In this document: positions 49,147-57,678 of the stretch, piece by piece
Position numbering within the stretch: position 1 is the stretch's first letter
How the letters are laid out: every line of letters begins with the position of its first letter
DNA from: JAAFIP01 sp043718065
Lineage (GTDB): Bacteria; Pseudomonadota; Gammaproteobacteria; Burkholderiales; Burkholderiaceae_C
DNA: 64,000 nt
Assembly: GCA_043718065.1 (NCBI GenBank)
Contig: JAYSWJ010000086.1
Location: forward strand, 1-64,000
Direction: 5' to 3'
Made by a program: the position numbers and the translations under genes
Notes under the pieces: generated by a model
The model's database searches: none
What the model was told of the DNA's origin: nothing
The model's input: only the letters and a program-made list of their open reading frames with translations

Positions 49147-49896
49147 ATGGCAGAAACCTCTTACTACCCCTACCTTGGCAGCGGCAGAATCTATGCACGA
49201 GTGGCTGGCACGGCTACTGGCCGCTTTGACCTGGGCAATGCCAGCAAGCTGGAGATCAAGGTCAAGGAAGGCAGAAAGCAGCTCAAAGACTACACCAAGC
49301 CGGGCGGCGGCAGCTATGCCAGCGTAGCCCGTGTGGACAGCGCGACGCTGGAGATGACGCTGCATGATTTGAATAAAACCAATGTGGCCCGCGCCGTGTT
49401 TGGCACTGAGTCAGTCGTCACTGGCGCTGCTGTGTTGGACGAGGTGGTGACAGCCTACAAAGGCGGCATCAGCACCCTGGCACACCCTGGTGCTACGGCC
49501 GTAGTGGTCACCAACAGCGCGGGCACTACCACCTACGTGGCCAACGCCGATTACGAAGTGCGGCCAGGCGGCATTTTAATTCTGGACGCAGGCACTATTG
49601 CCGATGCTGCCAGCCTGAAAGTGGACTACAGCTTTGCCACCTATAACAAGGTAGAGGCACTGACCAGCGCAGCGCAAACACTAGAGCTTTTCTTTGAAGG
49701 CCTTAACGAGGCCAACAGCGGCAAGCCCGTGCTGGTGGACGTGTACCGTGCCCAGCTAAGCCCCACCAAGGCGCTGGCACTGCTGGGTGATGACTTTGCC
49801 GATTTAGAGGTGGAGGCCGAGGTGCTGAAGGACCCTACCAAGACGGGCGTGGGCATTAGCCAATATTTCCGTGCGCGACTGGCCACGGCGGCCTAA
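49147..49896 (+). CDS. Major tail tube protein
   Basis: A 249-residue beta-rich tail protein: GRFDLGNASKLEIKVKEG, TLEMTLHDLNKTN, LFFEGLNEANSGKPVLVDVY, and ADLEVEAEVLKDP. This matches tail tube proteins of B3-like transposable siphophages. AGGAG precedes the ATG. No sheath gene accompanies it. Confidence 0.82.
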   Translation: MAETSYYPYLGSGRIYARVAGTATGRFDLGNASKLEIKVKEGRKQLKDYTKPGGGSYASVARVDSATLEMTLHDLNKTNVARAVFGTESVVTGAAVLDEVVTAYKGGISTLAHPGATAVVVTNSAGTTTYVANADYEVRPGGILILDAGTIADAASLKVDYSFATYNKVEALTSAAQTLELFFEGLNEANSGKPVLVDVYRAQLSPTKALALLGDDFADLEVEAEVLKDPTKTGVGISQYFRARLATAA

Positions 49897-49918
49897 AGGC
49901 AAGCTAGCCCACTGCTGC

Positions 49919-50077
49919 CTACTTGCGCAGCAGTGGCGCTACCACAGCCCATGCCAGCACGGCAATAGGGCCCAAAAGGCCTACCAGCACCAGCCAGCCC
50001 CAGCCCAGGCTGAGGCCAAAGCTGATGCCGCCCAAGGCGATGCACAGGGCTAGTAAAAAGGGGTTGGTTTTGCGCAT
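49919..50077 (-). CDS. Opposite-strand 52-residue membrane protein (possible moron)
   Basis: Minus-strand frame between tail tube and tape measure. It begins MRKTNPFLLALC and has two hydrophobic helices (about 7-23 and 27-47, e.g. WGWLVLVGLLGPIAVLAWAVV), ending PLLRK. Its ATG lies exactly where a TATAGT/TTTCAA promoter would start transcription, so the mRNA would be leaderless. Being the only minus-strand gene in the tail region suggests an independently expressed lysogenic gene, perhaps acting on the membrane or superinfection. Confidence 0.62.
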   Translation of the reverse strand: MRKTNPFLLALCIALGGISFGLSLGWGWLVLVGLLGPIAVLAWAVVAPLLRK

Positions 50078-50083
50078 AGCCGC

Positions 50084-50112
50084 ACTATACCGCAAGCCCC
50101 CAAAAATTGAAA
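50084..50112 (-). promoter_or_regulatory. Promoter of the opposite-strand membrane gene
   Basis: On the minus strand TTTCAA (50112-50107), 17-base spacer, TATAGT (50089-50084). The -10 occupies -12 to -7 relative to the A of the ATG at 50077. The -35 overlaps late-dyad copy 3 (50105-50122), so the two promoters should exclude each other. Confidence 0.55.
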
Positions 50113-50156
50113 TTGTTTAGTTCGCCCCCCGCGCGTGCCCGAGGCACATTAGCGGC
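50105..50156 (+). promoter_or_regulatory. Late promoter, degenerate dyad copy 3 (tape measure/tail genes)
   Basis: AATTGAA-ATTG-TTTAGTT (50105-50122) agrees with copy 2 at 14 of 18 positions with an intact right arm. Exactly 34 bases separate it from the tape-measure ATG at 50157. CACATT is at -12 to -7. No Shine-Dalgarno. Same geometry as the other two copies. Confidence 0.6.
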
Positions 50157-53100
50157 ATGGGTAACGAATACAAAGTCCAAGTCGATGTCACGGCAGACAC
50201 TGCGCAAGCGGCGTCTAACGTGGGCACGCTTAAACGTGGCTTTGATGATGCGGGCGTGGGCGCGGCCAATTTACAAGGCAAGGCGACAGGGGCAGGCCAG
50301 AGCCTCAACCAAGTAGGCCAGGCGGGCGAGACGGCCACCGCAGGCCTTGGCAAGACGCGCGCAGGCTTGGTCAGCATCTCTGAGCAGTTGTCCCTCGCCA
50401 AGACGCAGTTTGGGGCCTTTATCGCCGCGCAACTGGGTTTATCGACCGTCAAGCAAGTCGGTCAGATTGCCGACGACTACAAAAACCTAGAGGCCCGCAT
50501 CAGGCTGGCCACCGGCGCAGGTGCCAACTTCACTACCGGTTTTGAAGGCGTGGTGGAAATCGCCAAGCGCACCAACTCGAATTTAGAAAACACCGGCAAC
50601 TTGTTTGCCAAACTCACCGAGACAGGCAAGAGCGCGGGCCTGAGCACACAATCTGCCATCGCCCAATCGTTGCGCTTGACCGAGACGATCAACCAAGCGG
50701 TACAACTGTCGGGTGCCAGCGCGGGCGCGTCCAGCGCCGCCATCACGCAATTGATCCAGGGCTTGCAGTCGGGCGTATTACGTGGCGATGAATTTAACTC
50801 TGTCATGGAGCAGGCACCGCGCCTGGCCAAAGCGCTGTCTGATGGCCTGGGTGTGACCACGGGCGAGCTGCGCAAGATGGCTGAGGCGGGGTCGCTTAGT
50901 AGCGAGACGGTGATCAATGCGCTGAAAGGCCAGTCTGACACTTTAAAAAATGAATTCGCCACACTGCCCGCTACGGTGGGCCGTGCAGTCGAGAACTTGA
51001 GCACAAGCTGGTCTGTGTACATTGGCCAGGCAGACAAAGCCAGCGGGGCCAGCGGTGCGGCAGCCAGCGCCATCAATGGTCTAGCCAACAACCTGCAAAC
51101 GGTAGCCGGCTACCTGATAGACGCTGGCCAGGCTGTGGCGGGCTTTACCGCATTGCGGCTGGCACAAACGTTCTTGGGCATTGGCGCAGCAGCTGCGCAA
51201 TCAGCCGTAGGTACCGCTGCCAGCACTACGGCAACGGTGACCAATACCATAGCGCACACTGCCAATGCCGCTGCCGCGGGGCGTGAAGCGCTGGCGTTTA
51301 AAGCGCTGGCCGCAGACGTGGCCACGCAAGCTGCAGCGCTAGGCGGCAACACGGCCGCAACGGCTGCCAACACGGCGGCCAAAACCGCCAGTGGTGCTGC
51401 TGCCGATGTAGCCTCTGCAGGCATAGGCCGCTTTGCTGCTGTGCTGAGCACGCTGCGCACCTTCACGCTGATCGGCCTGATCACCAACTTTAAAGACATT
51501 GGTACGTTTATCGGCGAAGGTATTGCCAAGCTGCAGGGCTACAAAGACAAAACCGAGGAGTTGGCCCGCGCCGACAAGCTGGCCACAGAGATTGCCAAAG
51601 ACAACCTGCTGCAGCGCGAGCGCATGGACGGCCTGCTGAAAGCCAATATTGAAAAGCAGTTTGAGCTGTCAGCGGCTGCGCGCACCAGCCTGGGCGAATT
51701 TACCAAACTGACCAAAGAAGGCTCTAGCGCGGCTGAGGCGATTGGCAAAATAGGCAAAGACTTTGACCTGTCGAACGCGCCTGGCATCAAGAACGCCACG
51801 GCTGTACTCGACAAGCTGCTGGCCGATGGCAAGCTGACGGCCAGCGAGTTTCAAAAGGCATGGGCTGATGCGCTGAAGGGCGCTGACCTGGCGGTGTTTG
51901 AAACCCAGGCCCGCGCTGCGCTGTCGGGTACCGCCCGCGAGGCAGAGCGGCTAGCCCAGGTGATGGAGGCCACCCTGCGCGAAGCCGTGAAACGCACCGG
52001 GCTTGACTTTGCGGTCATCAGCGGCGGCATGGGCGCTGCAGCGCGCAGCGCCATCAACGACACCGAGTCGATTGTCAAGGGCTTGGATAGCCTAAAAAAA
52101 CAAGGCGTCGACACCGCCCAAGTGTTAACGGCTAGCATTGGCAAAAGCATTGCGACCGCAGACAGTGCAAAAGCGATTGAAACGGTCAAGCAGCAGATCG
52201 AGAGCCTGCGTAAGACTCTGGGTGACAAGTTGACCGATGGCCTGCTAGACCAAGCCACTGCCAAGGCCAAAGAACTGACTGCTGCGCTAGACGGTATCAA
52301 GCCCGGCATCAACAGCGTGGCTGAGGCCATTAAGACGCTAGGCATCACCAGCGATGAATCGCTTAAGAAGACAGCTGCTACCAGCGTAGAGGCGTATGAG
52401 ACCTTGCGCCAGTCGGGTACCAGCAGCGCGCGCGAGCTGGGTGCTGCGTTTGCCAGGGCCGCGGACGATGCCATTAAAGCCAACAACGGCATAGCCCCCA
52501 GCTGGGTGCAAGCCCAAGCCGGCGCACGCGGCTACGAGCTGGCCGCTGACGATGCAGGCAAAACGACAGTGCGCGCGATGGGCGCTGCAGGCACCTCCGT
52601 AGACGGGCTGCGCACCAAGGTGCAGGCCGCTACGGTAGACTTTGAAAAGCAAGCTGCAGCACTGGATGTGATCAACAGCAAATACGGCCAAGGAAAAGCC
52701 GATCGCGATTTTAAAACTGCTGCTGTTGGCTCGGGCAATGGGTCGGTCACGGGTGCTAACCGCGACCAACGCCTGGCTGGCCAAAACGCCGTAGACAACA
52801 GCCTGATATTTAAGCTGAAAGAAAAATCAGCCAAGGGCACGCTGACCGAGAAAGACGCTGACGATCTGCGCAACGTGATTGCCGCGCTAGACCAAAACGA
52901 GCAGGTGTTTCGCGACCTAGACCGCTACAACCCAGCCGGCATATCTACCGAGGGCACCCGCTCACGCAATGAAAACCGCGTCACGCGCCGACTTTTTTCT
53001 GACAGGTTAAACAGTTTTGACGGGGGCGGCGGGGCTGAGTTTGCCAAGGAAGCACCTAGCCGCGTCGTCAACATCAATCTGCGCGCGCCCGATGGCAGCT

Positions 53101-53177
53101 TGCAAACCGTGCAGACCAATGACGCAGGCGCAGCAGCGCTGATTAAAACCCTGCAAAACGCAAAGCTGGCCGCATGA
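50157..53177 (+). CDS. Tail tape measure protein
   Basis: A 1006-residue tape measure. The N-terminal tape-measure domain shows NVGTLKRGFDDAGV, LENTGNLFAKLTETGKSAG and GDEFNSVMEQAPRLAKALSD; the rest is long Ala-rich helices with a hydrophobic central part (AVAGFTALRLAQTFLGIGAA). Its length sets the tail length, about 150 nm by the usual 0.15 nm per residue rule. No frameshifted chaperone pair precedes it. Confidence 0.93.
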   Translation: MGNEYKVQVDVTADTAQAASNVGTLKRGFDDAGVGAANLQGKATGAGQSLNQVGQAGETATAGLGKTRAGLVSISEQLSLAKTQFGAFIAAQLGLSTVKQVGQIADDYKNLEARIRLATGAGANFTTGFEGVVEIAKRTNSNLENTGNLFAKLTETGKSAGLSTQSAIAQSLRLTETINQAVQLSGASAGASSAAITQLIQGLQSGVLRGDEFNSVMEQAPRLAKALSDGLGVTTGELRKMAEAGSLSSETVINALKGQSDTLKNEFATLPATVGRAVENLSTSWSVYIGQADKASGASGAAASAINGLANNLQTVAGYLIDAGQAVAGFTALRLAQTFLGIGAAAAQSAVGTAASTTATVTNTIAHTANAAAAGREALAFKALAADVATQAAALGGNTAATAANTAAKTASGAAADVASAGIGRFAAVLSTLRTFTLIGLITNFKDIGTFIGEGIAKLQGYKDKTEELARADKLATEIAKDNLLQRERMDGLLKANIEKQFELSAAARTSLGEFTKLTKEGSSAAEAIGKIGKDFDLSNAPGIKNATAVLDKLLADGKLTASEFQKAWADALKGADLAVFETQARAALSGTAREAERLAQVMEATLREAVKRTGLDFAVISGGMGAAARSAINDTESIVKGLDSLKKQGVDTAQVLTASIGKSIATADSAKAIETVKQQIESLRKTLGDKLTDGLLDQATAKAKELTAALDGIKPGINSVAEAIKTLGITSDESLKKTAATSVEAYETLRQSGTSSARELGAAFARAADDAIKANNGIAPSWVQAQAGARGYELAADDAGKTTVRAMGAAGTSVDGLRTKVQAATVDFEKQAAALDVINSKYGQGKADRDFKTAAVGSGNGSVTGANRDQRLAGQNAVDNSLIFKLKEKSAKGTLTEKDADDLRNVIAALDQNEQVFRDLDRYNPAGISTEGTRSRNENRVTRRLFSDRLNSFDGGGGAEFAKEAPSRVVNINLRAPDGSLQTVQTNDAGAAALIKTLQNAKLAA

Positions 53178-53575
53178 GCACTATCACCCTGGCGCTGAGC
53201 GCTACCACCCTGCAACTGCCCAGCGCCTTGAGCTGGACAGACGAATACACCTGGTCGCCTATTGAGCAGGCGCAAACCTACACCACTACCGGCGCGCTGC
53301 TGATCGAAGAGGCGGTCAAGCAAACCGGCAAGCCCTACACACTGGAAGGTGCTGAGGATAAGACATGGTGCACGCGTGAGCTAGTCAACACCCTCAAGGG
53401 CTGGGCTGCAACGCCCGGCGTGCAGCTGGTGCTAACCATCCGCGGCATTGCCCGCCCAGTGACGTTTGACCACCTTAAAGGGGCCTTGCAGGGCCTGCCT
53501 GTGCAGTTTTTTGAAGACGGCTCGATTGCTGGCGATGACTGGTACGTGCCCACTTTGCGACTGATTGGAATTTAA
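53174..53575 (+). CDS. Tail protein, hypothetical
   Basis: A 133-residue beta-rich protein (LQLPSALSWTDEYTWSPIEQ, YTLEGAEDKTWCTRELVNTL, DDWYVPTLRLIGI). Comparable proteins follow the tape measure in B3-like phages, probably as a tail tip/baseplate component. ATGA overlap with the tape measure gene. Confidence 0.7.
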   Translation: MSTITLALSATTLQLPSALSWTDEYTWSPIEQAQTYTTTGALLIEEAVKQTGKPYTLEGAEDKTWCTRELVNTLKGWAATPGVQLVLTIRGIARPVTFDHLKGALQGLPVQFFEDGSIAGDDWYVPTLRLIGI

Positions 53576-53579
53576 CACT

Positions 53580-53912
53580 ATGACGCCTAAACTGACCCCG
53601 CTCAAAGCGGGCGACACTTTTAGCTACGCTGGCACGTGCAAGTTGCCCGCGGGCAACTGGACGGCCACTTGCCAAGTACGCGGTAGCGAAGAGCCCTTTG
53701 ACCTGGTAGGCACCGTGGTGGTGAGCCTGGGCACTGTGGTGGGCCTGGACACGCCGATTGCGCTGTTTGCCAGCGCAGCGCAAACACAAGCGTGGCCGGT
53801 AGGAACGCATGCGCTAGATATCCGCTACGCCGAGGTGGGTGGGCCTGATGCAGTGATCCACACCAGCACTATCTTGCTGCCGGTGCAGCGGTCGATCACG
53901 GTGCCGGTTTAA
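53580..53912 (+). CDS. Hypothetical tail-region protein
   Basis: A 110-residue beta-strand protein (LKAGDTFSYAGTCKLPAGNW, WPVGTHALDIRYAEVGGPDA) with an Ig-like or BppU-like look. No domain assigned. Start ATG 53580, just after the previous stop. Confidence 0.65.
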   Translation: MTPKLTPLKAGDTFSYAGTCKLPAGNWTATCQVRGSEEPFDLVGTVVVSLGTVVGLDTPIALFASAAQTQAWPVGTHALDIRYAEVGGPDAVIHTSTILLPVQRSITVPV

Positions 53913-53916
53913 CGCT

Positions 53917-54180
53917 ATGTCAGTGATTGCCATCACTCTGGCCCCGGTGCTGTCGGTTGCGTTGACGCTAACGGGCGGCACGTCACTGGTCACGCTGGCC
54001 AACCCACTGCCTGCGGCCGCTGGCTACACCCTAACGCTGGTGCCTGCGGGGCCGACAGTGGTGGCCGCGGTGGGCGAGCTGCTGCGTGGGCCCCGCGGCG
54101 TGCCTGGTGCAGCTGGGCCGGTCTACACAGGCGGCGAGCTGCCCGACATGACTTTGATTTTTGACAACGGATTAATTTAA
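53917..54180 (+). CDS. Small collagen-like tail protein
   Basis: An 87-residue protein: hydrophobic beta part, then GPRGVPGAAGP (Gly-x-y collagen-like repeat), ending GELPDMTLIFDNGLI. The end is similar to the following gene's NFVTVFNAGLL, suggesting a common contact motif. Likely a tail fibre linker. Confidence 0.65.
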   Translation: MSVIAITLAPVLSVALTLTGGTSLVTLANPLPAAAGYTLTLVPAGPTVVAAVGELLRGPRGVPGAAGPVYTGGELPDMTLIFDNGLI

Positions 54181-54203
54181 ATTTTGTTTCCCCAGGAGAA
54201 AAT

Positions 54204-54689
54204 ATGAGCTTGCAAATAGTTTTACAAAACCTCAGCACCCGAGTTGCGACGGAATGCAAGGCCCTGCGCACGCTGACCAATGGCAATGCCGCAGGCCTGG
54301 CCGCGTTAACCACCACGGATAAAACCAACCTGGTTGCAGCGCTTAATGAGGTGCGGGCCTTGGCTGCATCTGCCGGAGCTGTGTCAGACGGCACAACCAG
54401 CACCACCACAGGCTGGTCAAGCACCAAGGTCACAAGTTACGTAGCCTCGCAAGTGGCCACCGTGCTGGGCGGGGCCAGCGCAGCATACGACACGCTGCAA
54501 GAGATACAAGCGTTGATGGTTGCGGATGATACCGAGACCACAGGCATATTAACTTCACTGTCGAACCGTATACGTTTCGACGCTGCGCAGGTGCTGACAA
54601 CTCCACAGCAAGCGCAGGCCTGTGCCAACATTGGCGTGGGCGACCCCGAGACTAACTTCGTCACGGTTTTTAACGCAGGCCTGCTATGA
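54204..54689 (+). CDS. Tail fibre-related protein
   Basis: A 161-residue protein with helical N-terminus (LQNLSTRVATECKALRTL), Thr/Ser-rich centre and the end IGVGDPETNFVTVFNAGLL. The TTDKTNLVAALNEVR segment is common in phage tail fibre subunits. AGGAG precedes the ATG. Confidence 0.68.
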   Translation: MSLQIVLQNLSTRVATECKALRTLTNGNAAGLAALTTTDKTNLVAALNEVRALAASAGAVSDGTTSTTTGWSSTKVTSYVASQVATVLGGASAAYDTLQEIQALMVADDTETTGILTSLSNRIRFDAAQVLTTPQQAQACANIGVGDPETNFVTVFNAGLL

Positions 54690-55060
54690 GCCTGGCGGCG
54701 CAGATCACTTTGCTGGCTACGCGCATTGGTAACACGCTGCGCGACACGGTAATGCCGCGCGTGCAGCCTGCTGGCGGGACTACCGGGCAGGTCTTAACAA
54801 AGACAAGTGCGGTTAATTACACTAGCGCCTGGCAAACACCTGCCACCGGTGGCGGCGGGGTTGTTGCTGGCACCAAGACACTAGGCTACACCAACGGCAT
54901 GCTGACAAGCGTAAACGGCCCGGGCGCAGCTACTAAAACACTAAGCCGCACGAACGGAATATTGACCCAAGTGCAAGCTGTAAGTGGCGGCGTGACTGTC
55001 ACAAAAACGCTGGGCTACACTGGCGCGGCGCTGACAACAGTGGGTACGGTGGTGTCATGA
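54686..55060 (+). CDS. Small tail fibre-associated protein with repeats
   Basis: A 124-residue protein with a repeated beta motif: TKTLGYTNGMLTSV, TKTLSRTNGILTQV, TKTLGYTGAALTTV, three related units with ~20-residue period. N-terminus resembles the previous gene (MSLAAQITLLATRIG). ATGA overlap. Confidence 0.65.
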   Translation: MSLAAQITLLATRIGNTLRDTVMPRVQPAGGTTGQVLTKTSAVNYTSAWQTPATGGGGVVAGTKTLGYTNGMLTSVNGPGAATKTLSRTNGILTQVQAVSGGVTVTKTLGYTGAALTTVGTVVS

Positions 55061-57657
55061 CCGTAGCTTTTTCAGGTAACCTAATAACCCAGTCCGGCAC
55101 GGATACTGATGCCAGTATTCAGGCTGCGGTACTGGCTGTGGCTGGTGTGACTTCAATTACTGAATCTTCGGGTTGTGTGCGCCTGATCGTGCCTTGGCGT
55201 TTCCAAGTTAACGGCACGCTCACAACCACAGGTGCGACCGCGTTTACTCTTAGCCGTGTTGGTACGCCCGCCAACGAGGTCGTCATTGCTATTGGCGGGC
55301 GTTGGAACTACAAGGAGTCAAAAACCGCAAGCGGCTTGACTGACTGGCGCGCGATGCCCCCTATGATTTTTACCCAGGCAACTAACAATGGTTTTAACGG
55401 GCAGACGGCCAACCTGATTTATGTCAACGGTGGCATCCAAGATTTTGCCAAAGTGCGTGTTATTGGCAACGGCGGTCACTACTGGAATGGTGGCACGATC
55501 ATCATTCGAGATTGCGAATATCTTGCAGAAGGCTTAGCTGCGGTAAACGACAACCAGATCACTACGCAATCAGGCAATCCAACGCTAGACATTGATGGCC
55601 TTGAGTACAGGGGTACGTCGTTGTTTTTGCAAAACTTTGTCAAAACTAATTTAAAACGCTTGCAGCCTAAATTTGCAATTCGCGGCTTCGGCTCAGGCTT
55701 TGGGCTGACACAAGTTATTGAAGACTATGACGGCAAAGGCACTGGCTTTGATTTGTCTATTTATGCCGCTGGACAAAACAGCTTAATTATTTCAAAGAAC
55801 GGCGTAAAAGGTGGCGGCGTAACCTGCGGTCCGTGGAATGCGCCAAACAATAACAACAACGAATACCAAGCTACAGCGGATTTGCAGCTAGTCGGTGTTA
55901 ATGACGTTGGCGCTACGGTGATGTTTAAAGCATACCACCTTGACAACAACGCCGGTGCACCTGTTGGGACTGGAAAAACAGCAACAAATTACACGTTGCG
56001 CAAAACATACAACGTAGCTTCCACAGTCGGCGGCGTAGCCACTGTTAACGTGTTGCTGGCCGCTGGTTTAAACGACAACGCAATGGTGCGCCGAGCCGCA
56101 GTGCAAACAGGTGATTTGTACACCTTTACATGTTTTAGTTACTTGTCACAGCCTACAGTTACTACAGCAATAAATCTTGCTGGTGCTGGCATTAAGCAAT
56201 CAACGGTTGTGCAGCTGCGTGACTTTTCGATCAGTCAAACGGTTAAGGCCACGGTAGATGCGTACACGGCAATAGATACACTTGACAAACTATATGACCG
56301 TGCAAAGTCCTTTTCGTTCGACACGTTTGCAGGCGAGACATCCGCGCTTTTTGCAGACGACGGTACAACGCTAAATGCGGGCAGCCGCGACATTGTTTTG
56401 GATAGTGCAGCGGCTGCGGTCTTCGCGCTTGCGGGCAACACAATCACCATTAAAGCCACGGCATTTACCGCTGGGGCAAAGTTTAAGAGTTTGGCGACTA
56501 CGGGCACAGTGACCGTTGCCAACGGCTCTAGCATCACCGGTGTGACTATAGCCGCCAACGTCACCCAGCCCACGCCAGCCAACCTGACCGGCGTAACCAT
56601 AACTGGCACACTGACGTACACGACCCCAGTTGTTACCCCTGTCACGTTTACCAACAGCACCACGGGCACGGTAAGCAACAGCGGCACGGCGGTGATACCA
56701 ATCAAGCGCATCAACAGCACATTAACGGCGGGCACCAACGTGACGGCATACTCGCCTACATCGCTTGCCTTTACGCTGTCAGCTGGCCGCATCCGTCTGC
56801 TGGACAACGTGGGCGCTGAGCAGTTTAACCAAACTGCTGACGGTACATTTGAGCTGCCCGCTGCCGCTACAGGCATATGGACATACGTTATTCGCAAGTA
56901 TGCCCAGTTGCCTATCGTTGGCAGTTTTGTTGTAGATGGCACAGCCAAATCAATCGTGGCCAGCTACATCCCCGACACGCAGGTGGTTGCGCCAGAAGCG
57001 ACGGTGGCAGCCTATGTTTCCCTAGAATCCGCACAACAAATCTACGACAGACTGTCTTTGTTTGGGGCCACCGCAGCGGGCATTGTTTTTGGAGTTGTGG
57101 CCAGCAAAGGTTTTGGCACTATAACCATACCCGGGGGATTTACCCCCAACCCTGCGGCGGTAGCTCTTATCAGTGTCGCGGCTGGATTTTTAACCACTGC
57201 CACCGCCACGTTGCAAGAAGCGGTGACTATCATCAGCAGTGGCAACTTTATAAACGACCCTGCTGATGGGGCCATACTGTCACGAGACGTGGCCATTCGA
57301 GCCGCCAACCTGGACAGTGAGCTGGTACACACAGCTGACGCGCTGACGTTTTACCCATCAGCGGGCGACCGCAATGCCGGCACAAACCCAGGGCTAAGCA
57401 TTGGCAATGAACTATACCGTTTTAAGCTGGGCAACACGATCAGCGGCGTGCTGTTGTCGGGCACCTTGGCCCTGCGCGTCACCGTCGGCGGAATTACCTT
57501 TTTTGCTGATCTGGCCATTGCCAGCGGACGCAACGTACTGGACCTGGGCGTGCAGAGCCAACTTGCAGCCATTAACGCAAAAACACTAACTCTGCCGCAG
57601 ATTGAGGCCAGCCAGGTGCTGGCCACGAAGGCCGATGTGTGGGCGGCCGCCAACTAA
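55057..57657 (+). CDS. Large tail fibre/spike-like protein
   Basis: An 866-residue beta-rich protein. The first ~400 residues look like a right-handed beta-helix (many short IIIRDCEYL/NLIYVNGGI-type turns), the middle has Thr/Val-rich repeats (ITGVTIAANV, LTGVTITGTL), the end is Ala/helix-rich. Likely the receptor-binding or side-fibre protein; the function is inferred from position and composition. Confidence 0.7.
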   Translation: MTVAFSGNLITQSGTDTDASIQAAVLAVAGVTSITESSGCVRLIVPWRFQVNGTLTTTGATAFTLSRVGTPANEVVIAIGGRWNYKESKTASGLTDWRAMPPMIFTQATNNGFNGQTANLIYVNGGIQDFAKVRVIGNGGHYWNGGTIIIRDCEYLAEGLAAVNDNQITTQSGNPTLDIDGLEYRGTSLFLQNFVKTNLKRLQPKFAIRGFGSGFGLTQVIEDYDGKGTGFDLSIYAAGQNSLIISKNGVKGGGVTCGPWNAPNNNNNEYQATADLQLVGVNDVGATVMFKAYHLDNNAGAPVGTGKTATNYTLRKTYNVASTVGGVATVNVLLAAGLNDNAMVRRAAVQTGDLYTFTCFSYLSQPTVTTAINLAGAGIKQSTVVQLRDFSISQTVKATVDAYTAIDTLDKLYDRAKSFSFDTFAGETSALFADDGTTLNAGSRDIVLDSAAAAVFALAGNTITIKATAFTAGAKFKSLATTGTVTVANGSSITGVTIAANVTQPTPANLTGVTITGTLTYTTPVVTPVTFTNSTTGTVSNSGTAVIPIKRINSTLTAGTNVTAYSPTSLAFTLSAGRIRLLDNVGAEQFNQTADGTFELPAAATGIWTYVIRKYAQLPIVGSFVVDGTAKSIVASYIPDTQVVAPEATVAAYVSLESAQQIYDRLSLFGATAAGIVFGVVASKGFGTITIPGGFTPNPAAVALISVAAGFLTTATATLQEAVTIISSGNFINDPADGAILSRDVAIRAANLDSELVHTADALTFYPSAGDRNAGTNPGLSIGNELYRFKLGNTISGVLLSGTLALRVTVGGITFFADLAIASGRNVLDLGVQSQLAAINAKTLTLPQIEASQVLATKADVWAAAN

Positions 57658-57678
57658 TTAACTAATCTGAGTCGAAAA

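Noticed and set aside
49923..50120. 65-codon plus-strand frame between tail tube and tape measure
   Set aside because: Ser/Pro/Arg-rich nonsense with no start signal; the opposite strand gives a coherent membrane protein with a promoter.
51851..52492. 213-codon minus-strand frame opposite the tape measure
   Set aside because: Antisense shadow of an Ala-rich gene, no start signal.
56128..56145. TTTAGTT within the large tail gene as a fourth late dyad
   Set aside because: No left arm, no ATG 34 bases downstream; chance match. The same holds for TTTAGTT inside the repressor gene near 33990.
57651..57678. AACTAATTAACTAA before the 1167-residue tail protein as a late site
   Set aside because: Not an AACTAAA/TTTAGTT dyad and too close to the ATG for the -43.5 geometry.
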